Source: Knoellia flava TL1
GTDB taxonomy: Bacteria; Actinomycetota; Actinomycetes; Actinomycetales; Dermatophilaceae
Assembly: GCF_000768675.1 (NCBI RefSeq)
Contig: NZ_AVPI01000077.1
Span: 1 to 64,000 of the forward strand
Length of the DNA stretch: 64,000 bases
Reading direction: 5' to 3'
Position 1 is the stretch's first letter, and each line of letters starts with the position of its first letter. Below are positions 1 through 8,264 of the stretch, one piece after another. The notes beneath the pieces were generated by a model. That model saw only the letters and a list, made by a program, of their open reading frames with translations. It was not told the origin of the DNA and ran no database searches. Both the position numbers and the translations under genes were made by a program.

Positions 1-1557
1 CGCGCCGACCGCAACGACCGCGCCGACCGCAACGACCGCGCGGACCGCGGCGACCGCGAGGGTCGCGACGGCGGCCGCCCGGAGCAGGAGTCCCGCGACT
101 CCCAGCGCGGGCAGCGTGAGCAGCGCGACTCCGACCGTCCCGCTCGCGAGCGTGACGACGAGCGCGGCGACCAGCGTGACCGTTCCGACCGCACGGATCG
201 CACCGACCGCGGCACCGCCTCGCAGAACGACGGCGGCGCCCAGGACGACGACGACGAGGGTGGCCGCAGCGGTCGCCGCCGTCGCAACCGCAACCGCAAC
301 CGCGACAAGCGCCGCGGACCGGTCCAGGGCGGCAGCGAGCCGAGCACCGAGAACGAGCCGCAGATCACCGAGGACGACGTCCTCGTGCCCGTGGCCGGCA
401 TCCTCGACATCCTCGACAACTACGCGTTCGTCCGGACCTCGGGCTACCTCCCCGGCACCAACGACGTCTACGTGCCGCTCGGCATGGTCAAGCGCAACGG
501 CCTGCGCAAGGGCGACGCCGTCGTCGGCGCGACCAAGGCCCCGCGCGAGGGCGAGGAGGCGCAGCAGCAGAGCGTCGGCTCGCGCAACAACCGCCAGAAG
601 TACACCCCGCTGGCGCGCCTCGACACGATCAACGGCATGAGCTCGGACGACGCCCGCAAGCGCGCCGAGTTCGGCAAGCTCACGCCGCTCTACCCGCAGG
701 ACCGCCTGCGGCTCGAGACCGACCCGACCAACCTCACGACGCGGATCATCGACCTCGTCGCGCCGATCGGCAAGGGCCAGCGTGGCCTCATCGTCGCCCC
801 GGCCAAGGCGGGCAAGACGATGGTCATGCAGGCCATCGCCAACGCAATCACGACGAACAACCCCGAGGTCCACCTCATGGTCGTGCTCGTCGACGAGCGC
901 CCGGAGGAGGTCACCGACATGCAGCGCGCGGTCAAGGGTGAGGTCATCGCCTCTACCTTCGACCGTCCGGCCGAGGATCACACGACGGTCGCCGAGCTCT
1001 CGATCGAGCGCGCCAAGCGCCTCGTCGAGATGGGTCACGACGTCGTCGTGCTCCTCGACTCGATCACCAAGCTCGGTCGCGCCTACAACCTCGCCGCCCC
1101 GGCGAGCGGTCGCATCCTCTCCGGCGGTGTCGACTCGGCCGCGCTCTACCCGCCGAAGAAGTTCTTCGGCGCCGCGCGCAACATCGAGAACGGCGGCTCG
1201 CTCACCATCCTCGCCACCGCGCTCGTCGAGACCGGCTCGCGCATGGACGAGGTGATCTTCGAGGAGTTCAAGGGCACCGGCAACATGGAGCTCAAGCTCG
1301 ACCGTGGCCTGTCCAACCGCCGCATCTTCCCGGCCGTGGACATCAACAACTCGGGCACCCGCCGCGAGGAGATCCTCCTCGCGCCGGAGGAGCTCAAGAT
1401 CATGTGGAAGCTCCGCCGCGTCCTCGCCGCGCTCGACAGCCAGCAGGGCATCGAGCTCCTGCTCGACCGGCTGCGCAAGACGAAGACGAACTACGAGTTC
1501 CTCAAGCAGGTCCAGCAGACCAGCTCGAACAAGCTCGAGGACGAGAGCGACGACTGA
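1..1557 (+). CDS. rho: Transcription termination factor Rho (5' partial)
   Basis: The frame is open from base 1, so the N-terminus lies outside the window; 518 residues are visible. Rho is the hexameric RNA-dependent ATPase/translocase that ends transcription of untranslated RNA. The first ~120 visible residues are a low-complexity Arg/Asp/Asn/Gln stretch (ADRND-like repeats), as in the long insertion of actinobacterial Rho. The RNA-binding fold follows (GYLPGTNDVYV), then Walker A APAKAGKT, a Walker B-like strand (VVVLLDSITKL) and the GVDSAALYPPKKFFGAAR loop of the ring interior. It ends in a conserved C-terminus plus a short acidic tail, and a strong hairpin follows. The identification is secure; only the true start is unseen. 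Confidence 0.97.
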   Translation, partial: RADRNDRADRNDRADRGDREGRDGGRPEQESRDSQRGQREQRDSDRPARERDDERGDQRDRSDRTDRTDRGTASQNDGGAQDDDDEGGRSGRRRRNRNRNRDKRRGPVQGGSEPSTENEPQITEDDVLVPVAGILDILDNYAFVRTSGYLPGTNDVYVPLGMVKRNGLRKGDAVVGATKAPREGEEAQQQSVGSRNNRQKYTPLARLDTINGMSSDDARKRAEFGKLTPLYPQDRLRLETDPTNLTTRIIDLVAPIGKGQRGLIVAPAKAGKTMVMQAIANAITTNNPEVHLMVVLVDERPEEVTDMQRAVKGEVIASTFDRPAEDHTTVAELSIERAKRLVEMGHDVVVLLDSITKLGRAYNLAAPASGRILSGGVDSAALYPPKKFFGAARNIENGGSLTILATALVETGSRMDEVIFEEFKGTGNMELKLDRGLSNRRIFPAVDINNSGTRREEILLAPEELKIMWKLRRVLAALDSQQGIELLLDRLRKTKTNYEFLKQVQQTSSNKLEDESDD

Positions 1558-1571
1558 GTCGTCCCGGTCCA

Positions 1572-1610
1572 CCGCGAGGCGGTCTCCCACGACGGGAGGC
1601 CGCCTCGCGG
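1572..1610 (+). terminator. Hairpin downstream of rho
   Basis: A 17-bp stem (CCGCGAGGCGG... paired with ...CCGCCTCGCGG, one G-T wobble) encloses the loop ACGAC 14 bases after the rho stop. There is no clear T-tract, as is usual in high-GC actinobacteria. It also lies downstream of the convergent permease gene, so it may act for both strands. Confidence 0.7.
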
Positions 1611-1672
1611 CATACGGGGCAGGAAAAAGGACGACGGCGTACGCCGGCCCGCTCAGAGCATGGAACCCGCGC

Positions 1673-3208
1673 TCAGCGCGGTCCCGGCTCCTCCGCCGTC
1701 TCGGTGCGGCGGCCGTAGCCGGTCGCGACGAGGTTGCCGGGGGCGAGGTGGGAGTGGCTGCGGCCGTAGCCGAAGTAGACGACGAGCCCGAGCGCGAGCC
1801 AGGCGAGGAAGCGCAGCCACGTGCCGACCGCCAGGCTCGCCATGAGGCCGACGCAGCTGAGCGCCGAGACGATGGGCAGGAGCGGCACGGCGGGGGTGCG
1901 GAACGGCCGGTGCATCCGGGGCTTCGTGCGCCGCAGGACGGCGACGGCGATCGAGACGACGAGGAAGGCGAAGAGCGTCCCGATGCTCACCATCTCGGCC
2001 AGCGTGTGGAGCGGCACGAAGGCGGCGAGGACGCACACGACGGCGGTCGTCACGACCGTGATCCGCAGCGGCGTGCGGAAGCGTGGCGAGATCGTACCCA
2101 CCGACGGGGGGAGGAGCCCGTCGCGGCACAGGGCGAAGCCGATCCGGCCCATGGCGACGATGTCGACGAGGATGACCGAGCTGAGGCCGGCCACCGCGGC
2201 GATCCCGATGAGGATGGACGCCCAGCCCATGCCGACCTGGTCGAAGGCGTCCGAGATGGGCGCGCCCTCACTGAGGCCGGAGTACTTCACCATGCCGGTG
2301 ATGACGAGGCAGACGGCGAGGTAGAGGAAGGTACAGATGAGCAGTGTGCCGATGAGTCCTCGCGGCATGTCCTTGGCCGGGTCCTTGGTCTCCTCGCCGA
2401 GGTTGGCCACGGCCTCGAAGCCGCTGTAGGCGAAGAAGACGATCGCGGCGGCGACGAAGACCCCGGTGACGCCGAAGGCGGTCGGCGTCGCACCCGTGAC
2501 CCACTGCCAGAAGGGCTGCTCGAGCCCCGTGGTCCGCAGGTCCTCCGACATCGGCTGCGACGGCGGGATGAAGGGGGAGAGGTTGGCGACCTTGACGAAG
2601 AAGATGCCGACGACGATGACGAAGACGCAGACCGACACCTTGATGGCGACGAGGGCGTTGGTCACCCACTTCGACTCACGGATGCCCACGGCGGCGACGA
2701 CCCCGAGGACGAGGGCGATCCCGAGGGCGCCCAGGTTGACGGTCGACTCCTCGCCGAAGAACGCCGTCGGCAGGTCGAACGCCTCCTGGAGGTAGCCCGA
2801 CCATCCCCGCGCCACCACAGCCGCACCGAGCGCGAACTCGAGGACGAGGTCCCACGCGATGATCCACGCGAAGATCTCGCCGATCGTCGTGTAGGCGTAG
2901 GTGTAGGAGCTGCCCGCCGTCGGGACGGCTGCCGCGAGCTCGGCGTAGCAGAGCGCGGCGAGCAGGCTGACGACACCGGCGATGACGAAGGACAGGACGA
3001 TGCCGGGTCCGGCGTAGTTCTTCGCGCCCGTGCCGGTGAGCGTGAAGATGCCGGTGCCGATGACGATGCCGATGCCGAACCCCATGAGGTCCTTGGCGGT
3101 GAGGCTCTTGCGCAGGCCGGTGTGCCCCTCGGGCGAGTCGTCACCCTGGCGCAGGACGGTCTCGACGTCCTTGGTCCGAACGATGCTCGTGTCGCCGGTC
3201 TCACCCAT
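1673..3208 (-). CDS. APC-family amino acid permease (cationic amino acid transporter-like)
   Basis: A 511-residue polytopic membrane protein of the amino acid-polyamine-organocation superfamily, closest in style to bacterial YfnA/CAT transporters that import amino acids by proton symport. Visible family marks are the TM1 helix break GIVIGTGIFTLTGTGA, the TM2-3 segment YAELAAAVPTAGSSYTYAY, and the intracellular loop NLGEETKDPAKDMPRG after TM6; about 12-13 hydrophobic segments can be counted. I chose the ATG at 3208 because TACGGT lies six bases upstream, matching the leaderless pattern of the window; the 48 codons upstream look non-coding. Substrate cannot be read from sequence. It converges on rho and diverges from rpmE. 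Confidence 0.88.
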   Translation of the reverse strand: MGETGDTSIVRTKDVETVLRQGDDSPEGHTGLRKSLTAKDLMGFGIGIVIGTGIFTLTGTGAKNYAGPGIVLSFVIAGVVSLLAALCYAELAAAVPTAGSSYTYAYTTIGEIFAWIIAWDLVLEFALGAAVVARGWSGYLQEAFDLPTAFFGEESTVNLGALGIALVLGVVAAVGIRESKWVTNALVAIKVSVCVFVIVVGIFFVKVANLSPFIPPSQPMSEDLRTTGLEQPFWQWVTGATPTAFGVTGVFVAAAIVFFAYSGFEAVANLGEETKDPAKDMPRGLIGTLLICTFLYLAVCLVITGMVKYSGLSEGAPISDAFDQVGMGWASILIGIAAVAGLSSVILVDIVAMGRIGFALCRDGLLPPSVGTISPRFRTPLRITVVTTAVVCVLAAFVPLHTLAEMVSIGTLFAFLVVSIAVAVLRRTKPRMHRPFRTPAVPLLPIVSALSCVGLMASLAVGTWLRFLAWLALGLVVYFGYGRSHSHLAPGNLVATGYGRRTETAEEPGPR

Positions 3209-3214
3209 CCCGTC

Positions 3215-3220
3215 ACCGTA
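3215..3220 (-). promoter_or_regulatory. Candidate -10 (TACGGT) for leaderless permease mRNA
   Basis: On the minus strand TACGGT is followed by six bases (gacggg) and the ATG at 3208. The spacing matches the other leaderless candidates in this window. No convincing -35 was found. Confidence 0.4.
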
Positions 3221-3313
3221 CGACCGTCGCGCCCTGTCCGCGCGTCGGCGGACGGGCATCCTGCGACGGAGGCCGACATCTCCTCGGCACCTGACGCGGA
3301 TGTCTCGCATCTT

Positions 3314-3329
3314 CCCGGTTGCAACCGGG
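3314..3329. promoter_or_regulatory. Perfect 16-bp palindrome, candidate operator
   Basis: CCCGGTTGCAACCGGG is a perfect palindrome about 105 bases upstream of the permease start and 234 bases upstream of rpmE. A dimeric regulator is a reasonable reader, but no family can be assigned. Confidence 0.45.
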
Positions 3330-3407
3330 CGCACCCGAGATTTCCGCGTCACCGACGCTCCGGCTCGCGCGGGGAATGCGTGTAGCGCTCCCGCCGTTTA
3401 GGGGAAC

Positions 3408-3427
3408 GTGTGCCTGCTCTGGCACAC
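3408..3427. promoter_or_regulatory. Inverted repeat GTGTGCC-N6-GGCACAC upstream of rpmE
   Basis: The seven-base arms are perfect and separated by TGCTCT. It is a candidate operator for rpmE, about 135 bases before its start. It resembles a CRP site only superficially, because the TGTG/CACA half-sites are two bases too far apart. Confidence 0.4.
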
Positions 3428-3562
3428 TTGTTCGCTGGACCGGTTCACGGCACGAACGCGTTTCCTGAGCATCGCCCTCACGAGCGGATGCAGGCGGGGC
3501 GCTCCAGGGTTTGCACCATCGTGGTGGGCCCGCCGACCCGGAGACATCCAAGGAGAAGCATC

Positions 3563-3778
3563 GTGAAGAAGGACATCCACCCCAGCTACGGCGAGACGAC
3601 CGTCACCTGCACCTGTGGCGCGACGTTCACGACCCGCAGCACGGCCCCCAACGGCCAGATCCACGCCGAGGTCTGCAGCCAGTGCCACCCGTTCTACACG
3701 GGCAAGCAGAAGATCCTCGACACCGGTGGTCGCGTGGCCCGCTTCCAGGCGCGCTACGGCAAGAAGGCCGACGCGTAG
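3563..3778 (+). CDS. rpmE: 50S ribosomal protein L31
   Basis: A 71-residue L31 starting at GTG 3563, preceded by AAGGAG with good spacing, beginning [20 protein letters not shown]. It is the zinc-binding (C+) form: the pairs CTC near residue 17 and CSQC near residue 38 supply four cysteines. The conserved [20 protein letters not shown] follows. Zinc-binding L31 can serve as a zinc reserve in bacteria that also carry a cysteine-less paralogue; no paralogue is in this window. It is followed by a strong hairpin and then prfA, an order common in bacteria. Confidence 0.97.
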   Translation: MKKDIHPSYGETTVTCTCGATFTTRSTAPNGQIHAEVCSQCHPFYTGKQKILDTGGRVARFQARYGKKADA

Positions 3779-3786
3779 CACCCCCG

Positions 3787-3830
3787 ATGCGCCGACCCGT
3801 CGATCCAGCACTGGATCCGGGTCGGCGCAT
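3787..3830 (+). terminator. Hairpin between rpmE and prfA
   Basis: The outer arms ATGCGCCGACCCG and CGGGTCGGCGCAT pair perfectly over 13 bp. An inner GATCCAG/CTGGATC stem extends the hairpin almost to a two-base loop. A short TTCGTG follows. This is likely the rpmE terminator, or an attenuator before prfA. Confidence 0.8.
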
Positions 3831-3873
3831 TCGTGTCTGCACCACCTGACCCCGCCGCCCGAGAGGTACCCCG

Positions 3874-4956
3874 ATGTTCGAGTCCGCCGCCGCCCTCGCC
3901 CAGGAGCACGCCGATCTCGAACGGCAGATGGGCGACCCGGCCGTCGCCTCGGACCCGGACCGCCTGCGTGAGGTCAACAAGAGGTATGCCGCGCTGGGAC
4001 CGACCGTGACGGCATACGGGGAGTGGGTCTCGGCGACCGACGACCTCGAGGCGGCGCGCGAGCTCGCCAGCGAGGACCCCGGCTTCGCGGCCGAGGTGCC
4101 GGCCCTCGAGACCGCCGCCGACGAGGCCGCCGACCGGTTGCGCCGTCTGCTCGTCCCGCGCGACCCGGACGACGACCGTGACGTCATCCTCGAGGTCAAG
4201 GCGGGGGAGGGCGGCGACGAGTCCGCGCTCTTCGCCGGCGACCTGCTGCGGATGTACCTCCGCTACGCCGAGCAGCGCGGGTGGCGCACCGAGGTCATCG
4301 ACGCGACGGAGACCGACCTCGGCGGCTACAAGGACGTCCAGGTGAGCGTCAAGGCGCGCGGCAACCCACAGCCCGGCGAGGGACCGTGGGCCCGCCTCAA
4401 GTACGAAGGCGGCGTCCACCGCGTCCAGCGCGTGCCCGTGACCGAGACCCAGGGCCGCATCCACACGAGTGCCGCGGGCGTCTGGGTCATGCCGGAGGCC
4501 GAGGAGGTCGAGGTGACGATCGACCCCAATGACCTGAGGATCGACGTCTTCCGCTCGTCCGGCCCGGGCGGCCAGAGCGTCAACACGACGGACTCCGCGG
4601 TGCGCATCACGCACCTGCCCACCGGCACCGTCGTCTCGTGCCAGAACGAGAAGTCGCAGCTCCAGAACCGCGAGGCCGCGATGCGCGTCCTGCGCGCGCG
4701 CCTGCACCAGATGGCCGTCGACGAGGCCAACGCCGCGAGCGCCGACATCCGCGCGAGCCAGGTGCGCACCGTCGACCGCAGCGAGCGGATCCGCACCTAC
4801 AACTTCCCGGAGAACCGGGTGAGCGACCACCGCACCGGCTTCAAGGCCTACAACCTCGACACCGTCCTGGGCGGCGAGCTCGACGCGGTCGTCGAGTCGG
4901 CGATGTCGGCGGACGAGGCCGCACGCCTCGCGGCACTGGGGGAAGGCACCGCGTGA
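3874..4956 (+). CDS. prfA: Peptide chain release factor 1
   Basis: A 360-residue class I release factor that reads UAA/UAG and triggers peptidyl-tRNA hydrolysis. The stop-codon-reading tripeptide is PVT in [15 protein letters not shown], the PxT form that defines RF1 rather than RF2. The catalytic GGQ is at residues 232-234 ([16 protein letters not shown]). Length is normal for RF1 and the ATG has a suitable upstream purine stretch. Its TGA overlaps the GTG of prmC, whose product methylates the glutamine of GGQ, so the pair forms a functional operon. Confidence 0.98.
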   Translation: MFESAAALAQEHADLERQMGDPAVASDPDRLREVNKRYAALGPTVTAYGEWVSATDDLEAARELASEDPGFAAEVPALETAADEAADRLRRLLVPRDPDDDRDVILEVKAGEGGDESALFAGDLLRMYLRYAEQRGWRTEVIDATETDLGGYKDVQVSVKARGNPQPGEGPWARLKYEGGVHRVQRVPVTETQGRIHTSAAGVWVMPEAEEVEVTIDPNDLRIDVFRSSGPGGQSVNTTDSAVRITHLPTGTVVSCQNEKSQLQNREAAMRVLRARLHQMAVDEANAASADIRASQVRTVDRSERIRTYNFPENRVSDHRTGFKAYNLDTVLGGELDAVVESAMSADEAARLAALGEGTA

Positions 4957-5810
4957 GAGACCTGCGCGACGCCGTCCGCGCCGCCGCCCGCACCCTCGCC
5001 GACGCCGGCGTCGGCTCTCCCGACCACGACGCGGTCGCCCTCGCGGCGCACGCCCTCGGCGTCGATCCCGGCGAGGTGAGACGGCGCATGGTCCTCGGCG
5101 GAGACGTCCCTGAGTCGTATGCCGGCCTCGTCGCCGAGCGCGCCCGTCGTGTCCCGCTCCAGCACCTCACCGGCCGGAGCTGGTTCCGCGGGCTCGAGCT
5201 CGAGGTGGGCCCGGGGGTCTTCGTGCCCCGGCCCGAGACCGAGGTCGTCGCCGGCTGGGCGATCGACGCGGTCCTCGAACGGGTCGCTTCCGGCGTCGTG
5301 AGTCCCGTCGTCGTCGACCTCTGCACCGGCTCGGGTGCCATCGCCCTCGCCGTGAAGTCCGAGGTTCCCGAGGCCCGGGTGCTCGCGGTCGAGGTGAGCG
5401 ACCTCGCCGTGGCGTGGGCGCAGCGCAACCGCGACCGGCTCGCGCTCGACGTCGAGGTCGAGCACGCCGACGCCGTCACCGCGCTGCCCGACCTCCACGA
5501 CGTCGACGTCGTCGTGTCGAACCCGCCCTACATCCCCACCACCGCTGAGCCGGTCGACCCCGAGGTGCGCGACCACGACCCGCACGTCGCGCTCTACGGC
5601 GGCAGCGAGGACGGGCTCGCGATCCCGCGGCTCGTCGCCGCCCGCGCGGCAGGCCTGCTGCGCCCCGGCGGGGTGCTCGTCATGGAGCACGCCGACAGCC
5701 AGGGCGAGTCGTTGCCCGCCGCGCTCCGGGCGAGCGGGTCCTGGTCGCACATCGAGGACCGGGCGGACCTCACGGGCCGACCCCGAGCCACCGTCGCGAC
5801 GCGCGCCTGA
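4953..5810 (+). CDS. prmC: Release factor glutamine methyltransferase
   Basis: A 285-residue SAM-dependent N5-glutamine methyltransferase that modifies the GGQ motif of release factors. The N-terminal helical substrate-recognition domain precedes the Rossmann fold. SAM motif I reads [14 protein letters not shown] and the catalytic NPPY sits at residues 190-193 (VVSNPPYIP). The GTG start at 4953 overlaps the prfA stop by four bases (GTGA), implying translational coupling. A terminator hairpin follows at 5841. Confidence 0.96.
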   Translation: MRDLRDAVRAAARTLADAGVGSPDHDAVALAAHALGVDPGEVRRRMVLGGDVPESYAGLVAERARRVPLQHLTGRSWFRGLELEVGPGVFVPRPETEVVAGWAIDAVLERVASGVVSPVVVDLCTGSGAIALAVKSEVPEARVLAVEVSDLAVAWAQRNRDRLALDVEVEHADAVTALPDLHDVDVVVSNPPYIPTTAEPVDPEVRDHDPHVALYGGSEDGLAIPRLVAARAAGLLRPGGVLVMEHADSQGESLPAALRASGSWSHIEDRADLTGRPRATVATRA

Positions 5811-5840
5811 ACGCACCGACGAGGCGAGGCCCTCACAGCA

Positions 5841-5875
5841 CTGTGGCCCCCACCCGAACCGGGAGGGGGCCACAG
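5841..5875 (+). terminator. Hairpin downstream of prmC
   Basis: CTGTGGCCCCCACCC pairs with GGGAGGGGGCCACAG (one mismatch) around the loop GAACC, followed by CATTTG. It lies 30 bases after prmC and 16 bases before the stop of the convergent small ORF, so it may end both transcripts. Confidence 0.8.
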
Positions 5876-5891
5876 CATTTGCTCGACCTCG

Positions 5892-5966
5892 TCAGAGGAT
5901 GTACATCAGCAGAACGATGATCAGAAGAACACCGACGATCGTCCAGATGAGTCCGGAACCACGCAT
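5892..5966 (-). CDS. Putative 24-residue single-pass membrane peptide
   Basis: A very small ORF begins MRGSGLIWTIVG and ends in a run of Leu/Ile/Val/Met, enough for one transmembrane helix after a short basic N-terminus. GAGG lies eight bases before the ATG at 5966, a good ribosome-binding site. Its codons contain more A/T than the surrounding DNA. Glycine/tryptophan-led hydrophobic micropeptides of this kind occur in actinobacteria, but I do not recognise a named family. Function is unknown; it could also be a chance ORF. Confidence 0.5.
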   Translation of the reverse strand: MRGSGLIWTIVGVLLIIVLLMYIL

Positions 5967-6122
5967 GCGTTGCACCTCACTTGGATAGACAGGGACGAAA
6001 CGGTCCGACCCTACGCACACGCGGACCCCCACGACGATTCCGACGCTGACCAATTTCGGTCCGTCCTCGCAGGTCAGCCCGCAGCCGGGGTGCCCGCGGT
6101 CCCCGGCGAAGTGAGGCGGTCC

Positions 6123-6128
6123 TAGGCT
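6123..6128 (+). promoter_or_regulatory. Candidate -10 (TAGGCT) for leaderless tsaC mRNA
   Basis: TAGGCT is followed by gctccc and the ATG at 6135. The six-base gap places the transcription start at or next to the start codon, and no ribosome-binding site is visible. Confidence 0.55.
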
Positions 6129-6134
6129 GCTCCC

Positions 6135-6908
6135 ATGAGTCCGGTCTTCGACTGCACGACACCCGAGGGTCGGCAGGACGGCATCGCCAAGGCGAGTGCC
6201 GGCATCCGCCTCGGCGACCTCGTCGTCCTGCCCACCGACACGCTCTACGGCATCGGCGCCGACGCCTTCTCGCCCGACGCCGTCCAGCGCCTCCTCGACG
6301 CCAAGGGGCGGGGCCGCGAGATGCCGCCGCCGGTGCTCGTCGCGGACGTCCGGACGATCGACGGTCTCGCGACCGATGTCCCGGACTACGCGCGCGCCCT
6401 CATCGAGCGCTACTGGCCCGGCCCCCTGACGCTCGTCCTCAAGGCGCAGCCGTCCCTCATGTGGGACCTCGGCGACACCGGTGGCACCGTCGCGGTCCGG
6501 ATGCCGGACCACGAGGTCGCCCTCGACCTTCTCAAGGAGGTCGGCCCGATGGCGGTGAGCAGTGCCAACCGCACGGGCCATCCGGCCTCGCGCACCGTCG
6601 TCGACGCCGCGACCCAGCTCGGCGCCTCGGTCGAGTTCTACCTCGACGGAGGACCGGTGACGGGCGGGCTGGCGTCGACGATCGTCGACTGCACCCACGA
6701 CGAGCCGACCATCCTGCGCCGCGGGGCGATCGACGCGGACGAGATCCTGGCCCTCGCGGCCCAGCACCTAGAGTCGCCGGCAGACCCGTCGGCCGACACC
6801 CCGGCGGACACGTCGGACGACACCCCGGCGGACACGTCGGACGACACCCCGGCGGACACGTCGGACGACACGGCACCAGCACCCGAGGAGAGCAGCAGCG
6901 ATGAGTGA
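6135..6908 (+). CDS. L-threonylcarbamoyladenylate synthase (Sua5/YciO/YrdC family)
   Basis: A 257-residue protein whose first ~210 residues form a YrdC domain. The enzyme makes threonylcarbamoyl-AMP from threonine, bicarbonate and ATP for the t6A modification of ANN-decoding tRNAs. Visible marks are LPTDTLYGIGADAFSP near residue 33, the SSANRTG motif and the STIVDCT strand. The C-terminus carries an odd acidic tail with three perfect copies of TPADTSDD encoded by a 24-bp tandem repeat, ending EESSSDE. The last eight bases overlap glyA. A leaderless-type promoter precedes it. Confidence 0.93.
   Translation: MSPVFDCTTPEGRQDGIAKASAGIRLGDLVVLPTDTLYGIGADAFSPDAVQRLLDAKGRGREMPPPVLVADVRTIDGLATDVPDYARALIERYWPGPLTLVLKAQPSLMWDLGDTGGTVAVRMPDHEVALDLLKEVGPMAVSSANRTGHPASRTVVDAATQLGASVEFYLDGGPVTGGLASTIVDCTHDEPTILRRGAIDADEILALAAQHLESPADPSADTPADTSDDTPADTSDDTPADTSDDTAPAPEESSSDE
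6795..6866 (+). repeat. 24-bp tandem repeat, 3 units, in the tsaC tail
   Basis: The unit reads GACACCCCGGCG followed by GACACGTCGGAC, in three identical copies. It encodes repeats of DTPADTSD in the disordered acidic tail. Copy number could vary by slippage without changing the frame. Confidence 0.9.
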
Positions 6909-8175
6909 GACGTTCTACGGTTCCGACTTCGGGGCCCTCGAGGCCTTCGACCCCGAGATCGCCGGGGTCCTCGTCTCCGAGCTCGACCGGCTGCGCGGCG
7001 GCCTCCAGCTCATCGCCAGCGAGAACATGTCATCGCCGGCCGTCCTCACCTCGCTCGGTTCGACGCTGTCGAACAAGTACGCCGAGGGCTACCCGGGCCG
7101 CCGCTACTACGGCGGCTGCTCCGAGGTCGACAAGGCCGAGTCGCTCGCCATCGAGCGGGCGAAGGCGCTCTTCGAGGCCGACCACGCCAATGTCCAGCCG
7201 CACTCCGGCGCCAGCGCCAACCAGGCGGTCTACGGCGCGTTCATGTCGCCCGGCGACACGATCCTCGCGATGAGCCTGCCGCACGGCGGGCACCTCACCC
7301 ACGGCACGAAGATGTCGTTCTCGGGCAAGTGGTTCAACGCGGTCCACTACGGCGTCGACAAGGACACCGAGGACATCGACTACGACGAGGTCGAGCGCCT
7401 CGCCAAGGAGCACAGGCCCAAGGTCATCCTCGCCGGCGGCTCGGCCATCCCGCGCCTCATCGACTTCGAGTTCTTCCGCCGCGTCGCCGACGAGGTCGGG
7501 GCGATCTTCTGGGTCGACGCCGCCCACTTCATCGGGCTCGTCGCCGGCAAGGCGATCCCGAGCCCGGTGCCGCACGCCGACGTCGTGAGCTTCACGACGC
7601 ACAAGGTGTTGCGCGGCCCGCGCTCCGGCGCGATCGTGTGCAAGGAGGAGCACCGCGCGGCGATCGACAAGGCCGTCTTCCCGATGATGCAGGGCGGTCC
7701 GCAGATGCACACGATCGCTGCGAAGGCCACGAACTTCAAGGAGTGCGCCACCCCCGAGTACCAGGCCTACGCCAAGCAGGTCATCGCCAACGCGCGCGTC
7801 CTGGCCGAGACGCTGGGGGAGAAGGGCATCCGCCCGACCACCGGCGGCACCGACACCCACCTGTCGCTGCACGACCTCCAGCAGGTGCTCGTCACCGGCG
7901 CCGACGCCGAGGCGCGCTGCGACGCGGCCGGCATCACCCTCAACAAGAACGCGATCCCGTTCGACCCGCAGAAGCCCAACATCGCCAGCGGCATCCGCGT
8001 GGGCACGCCGTGCGTGACGACACAGGGGATGGGCGAGGACGAGATGCGCACCATCGGCGGGCTCATCGCCCGAGCGGTCGTCGACGGCGACGCCGACCCC
8101 GAGCACGCCGTCTCCAAGGAGGTGCGCGCGGAGGTGACCGACCTCGTGACGCGCTTCCCGGCATACGCCCGCTGA
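6901..8175 (+). CDS. glyA: Serine hydroxymethyltransferase
   Basis: A 424-residue PLP enzyme that interconverts serine and glycine and charges tetrahydrofolate with a one-carbon unit. Landmarks are LIASENMSSPAVL, NKYAEGYPGRRYYGG, the PLP-binding Asp-Ala-Ala-His (WVDAAHFIGL) and the PLP lysine K235 in FTTHKVLRGPRSG. The start overlaps the end of tsaC by eight bases in another frame, which suggests coupled expression. It ends just before a 23-bp perfect inverted repeat that separates it from the convergent sugar-transferase gene. Confidence 0.96.
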   Translation: MSETFYGSDFGALEAFDPEIAGVLVSELDRLRGGLQLIASENMSSPAVLTSLGSTLSNKYAEGYPGRRYYGGCSEVDKAESLAIERAKALFEADHANVQPHSGASANQAVYGAFMSPGDTILAMSLPHGGHLTHGTKMSFSGKWFNAVHYGVDKDTEDIDYDEVERLAKEHRPKVILAGGSAIPRLIDFEFFRRVADEVGAIFWVDAAHFIGLVAGKAIPSPVPHADVVSFTTHKVLRGPRSGAIVCKEEHRAAIDKAVFPMMQGGPQMHTIAAKATNFKECATPEYQAYAKQVIANARVLAETLGEKGIRPTTGGTDTHLSLHDLQQVLVTGADAEARCDAAGITLNKNAIPFDPQKPNIASGIRVGTPCVTTQGMGEDEMRTIGGLIARAVVDGDADPEHAVSKEVRAEVTDLVTRFPAYAR

Positions 8176-8179
8176 CCTT

Positions 8180-8252
8180 CGACTGATTGCCCGTTCCAGC
8201 GCTCCCGACGCCGGCACACGTCGGCGGTGGCGCTGGAACGGGCAATCAGTCG
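8180..8252. repeat. Perfect 23-bp inverted repeat between convergent genes
   Basis: The left arm (8180-8202) begins CGACTGATTGCCC and its exact reverse complement occupies 8230-8252, around a 27-base centre that itself can pair (CGCCG/CGGCG). It starts five bases after the glyA stop and ends 12 bases before the stop of the opposing gene, fitting a bidirectional terminator. Its arm sequence is related to the repeats at 37014-37088 and 38473-38521. Confidence 0.88.
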
Positions 8253-8264
8253 GTTTCTGGTCGG

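Larger units (their letters stand above)
3209..3562. other. 354-bp divergent intergenic region with two palindromes
   Basis: This region lies between the permease (minus) and rpmE (plus). It holds a perfect 16-bp palindrome CCCGGTTGCAACCGGG (3314-3329) and an inverted repeat GTGTGCC-N6-GGCACAC (3408-3427). The rpmE ribosome-binding site AAGGAG lies near its right end. No small gene or RNA was recognised. Confidence 0.6.
5811..6134. other. Intergenic region with hairpin, small membrane-peptide ORF and tsaC promoter
   Basis: This 324-bp stretch holds the prmC terminator, a putative 24-codon gene on the minus strand (5892-5966) and the leaderless-type promoter of tsaC (TAGGCT at 6123). Nothing else was recognised. 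Confidence 0.6.

Noticed and set aside
1-384. Arg/Asp repeat at the start of the window as a mobile or satellite repeat
   Set aside because: It is in frame with Rho and matches the known low-complexity insertion of actinobacterial Rho.
1304-3385. A 693-codon open frame on the plus strand across the permease gene
   Set aside because: Composition is Arg/Asp/Gly/Glu-rich, as expected for the antisense of a GC-rich membrane gene, and the minus-strand permease is unambiguous.
3408-3427. Inverted repeat before rpmE as a CRP/GlxR site
   Set aside because: Half-sites TGTG and CACA are spaced two bases too far apart and the fifth base is C/G instead of A/T.
6795-6866. Tandem 24-mers as a CRISPR-like array
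   Set aside because: Units are contiguous without spacers and lie in frame inside a gene.
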